From Boesenbergia rotunda (lineage: Eukaryota > Streptophyta > Magnoliopsida > Zingiberales > Zingiberaceae), in contig JAGFNQ010001197.1 in NCBI GenBank assembly GCA_024364735.1, positions 365,505 through 429,504 on the forward strand: a stretch of 64,000 nt of DNA, given 5' to 3'. The notes beneath the pieces were generated by a model, which had not been told where the DNA came from, did no database searches, and saw only the letters and a program-made list of their open reading frames with translations. A program made the translations under genes and the position numbers. Below, in pieces: positions 62,892 to 64,000 of the stretch (positions are counted from its first letter, which is position 1; each line of letters opens with the position of its first letter).

Positions 62892-62987
62892 AAGGTATTG
62901 TTAGGAGGGAATGAAGTGGATATTGGTTAAGGCATAGAAGAAGATGAAGGGTCATGGAGAGACTCTTCATTTACCTCCTTAATGGGC

Positions 62988-62997
62988 TATAAAAGGG
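62988..62997 (+). promoter_or_regulatory. Candidate TATA box of element IX
   Basis: CTATAAAAGG in GC-containing surroundings, about 660 bp from the element start, a good plant TATA consensus. Likely the LTR promoter. Confidence 0.55.
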
Positions 62998-63339
62998 AGG
63001 TTTTGGGAGTTACCTCTTCTTCCCATTACTTGCATTATCGAAACTCCTCCTCCCCTCATCCTAGCCGAACACCCAAGGAAGGGTTTCCCCTTGGAAAAAG
63101 CTCCACAAGAGGTCTTATCCCCAAGATCTAAGGGTTTTCCAAGGATACAAGGACAAGGAGGCAAGGATCCAAAGATTTTGCAATCTTCTTCTTCTCTCAA
63201 GGTTCGAAAAATCAAGAAACCCAAGGTAAGACTCTCTCACCTGTGGTATAATAGTTCCTTATGATCTCCATGATTTTTAGCATGATATATTGGTTGGTTT
63301 TTAGATTTGATGTTGAAAGGAAAGAAAATCAGGAATCCT

Positions 63340-63875
63340 AGGTTTATGGGTTTCGGCCACAAGGATTTTAAGGTCTATAATTATGCCAAAAATCTGTATA
63401 ATGTTATTTAATGTTCCCTTATGATGTTTAGAGGTTAAGTATAATTTTTGGAAATTTTTGGAGTACCCTAGGACACCCTAGGGTTTTGGCCAACATGAAA
63501 GAAACAAAATCAATACCCTAGAAACTCTATGGGTTTCGGCCACCATGTTTTAGGGTCCATAATGATGCTAAAAATTTGTATAATGATTATTTAATGTTCC
63601 CTTATGATGTTTAGAGGTTAAGTATAATTTTTGGAAATTTTTGGAGTACCCTAGGATACCCTAGGGTTTCGGCCAACATGAAAGAACCAAACCAAGCACC
63701 CTAGAGACCCTATGGTTTTGGCCACTATGTATTAGGGTCCATGTGGACGTTAAAAATCTTGATAATATTATTTAATGTATTCTTATGAAGTTTAGAGGTT
63801 AAATATAATTTTTGAGAATTTTTGGGGTACCCTAGGATACCCTAGGGTTTCGGCCAACCACAAGACCCCATGGGT
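63340..63875. repeat. Tandem ~182-bp repeats in element IX
   Basis: Three copies of a unit with AATGTTCCCTTATGATGTTT, TTAAGTATAATTTTTGGAAA and ACCCTAGGATACCCTAGGG; the first phrase starts at 63410, 63593 and 63774. A partial fourth copy (CTATAGGTTTCGGCC) is at the window end. Each unit contains a CCCTAGG...CCCTAGGG pair and GGTTTCGGCCA. Confidence 0.88.
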
Positions 63876-64000
63876 AGGGTTGGGTCTAAAACCCCAAGTG
63901 TATGTCTTATGTATTATCATGATATAAGAGAGATGGAGGGTGATTATGTGAAGCTTTCACATGGCCTAGAGATCCTATAGGTTTCGGCCAAGTACCCTAA

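Larger units (their letters stand above)
62328..64000 (+). mobile_element. Element IX: LTR-like start of an unidentified (probably gypsy) element
   Basis: Begins TGCAACGACCCGGAAAATTC inside element VIII RNase H and runs off the window. The CAACGACCCGG opening, a TATA box, a tRNA-like stretch and tandem repeats, with no ORF of substance, fit the start of a long LTR. No primer site or coding domain is visible, so the lineage is not proven. The exact break may be a few bases off because of the G-run. Confidence 0.65.

Noticed and set aside
63400..63860. Telomere-like CCCTAGG/ACCCTAG phrases
   Set aside because: The plant telomere unit is CCCTAAA; here the phrases are part of a ~182-bp repeat unit and not a short tandem.

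Overview
This 64 kb window comes from a repeat-dense nuclear chromosome of a flowering plant. I find no host gene, no intact tRNA or rRNA gene, and nothing prokaryotic. Nearly every base belongs to LTR retrotransposons: Ty1/copia elements with SIRE/Maximus-like or Tnt1/Tto1-like gag-pol, and Ty3/gypsy elements of Athila, Tekay/Del-like and Tat/Retand-like type. Many are inserted inside one another. All recognisable coding regions carry stops, frameshifts, deletions or truncations, so they are given as pseudogenes. There is one assembly gap (57620-58185). I cannot name the species.

Layout. 1-3247 plus 22097-22308: minus-strand copia element I, split by Athila-1. 3248-22096: Athila-1 (plus; tRNA-Asp primer site; 5-bp target duplication with one mismatch). 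14890-22033: gag-only copia element III inside the Athila-1 3' LTR, with target duplication GGGTT. 22309-25264: 5' half of minus-strand copia IV. 25265-29902: 3' half of plus-strand copia VI, with an env-like remnant and a solo LTR at 27531-28499 (target duplication ATCTA). 29903-about 37209: minus-strand gag-only copia V, whose gag is split at 33771-36475 by a 2.7 kb insertion made of large palindromes (target duplication CTTTG). About 37210-40587: minus-strand copia D. 40588-43976: 3' end of a Tekay-like gypsy element X (chromodomain and a 3.1 kb LTR). 43977-46050: Tat/Retand-like gypsy XI, with integrase on minus and a coiled-coil ORF remnant on plus. 46051-55906: copia VII, split by Athila-2 (47112-55272, target duplication CGCAA). 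55907-62327: copia VIII, the autonomous relative of III. 62328-64000: LTR-like start of element IX, cut by the window end.

Relative ages follow from nesting: I before Athila-1 before III; XI before X before D; XI before VII before Athila-2; VII before VIII before IX; V before the palindrome insertion; VI before its solo LTR. Element III and Athila-2 keep LTRs and priming signals but lack RT and integrase. They could have moved only with enzymes supplied by relatives, such as VIII for III and an Athila-1-like element for Athila-2.

The most unusual object is the 33771-36475 insertion. It has six modules starting TGTA[A/G]CG, several of them near-perfect hairpins, separated by about 20-bp palindromic linkers. 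Each core carries tRNA-like A-box and B-box motifs on both strands. It is flanked by a clean 5-bp duplication, as if it integrated as one unit. A second theme is that each retroelement family carries its own clustered self-complementary motif (GATCGGTC/GACCGATC, CAGTCGACTG), in both LTRs and internal non-coding DNA. The first of these is shared between unrelated copia and gypsy elements.
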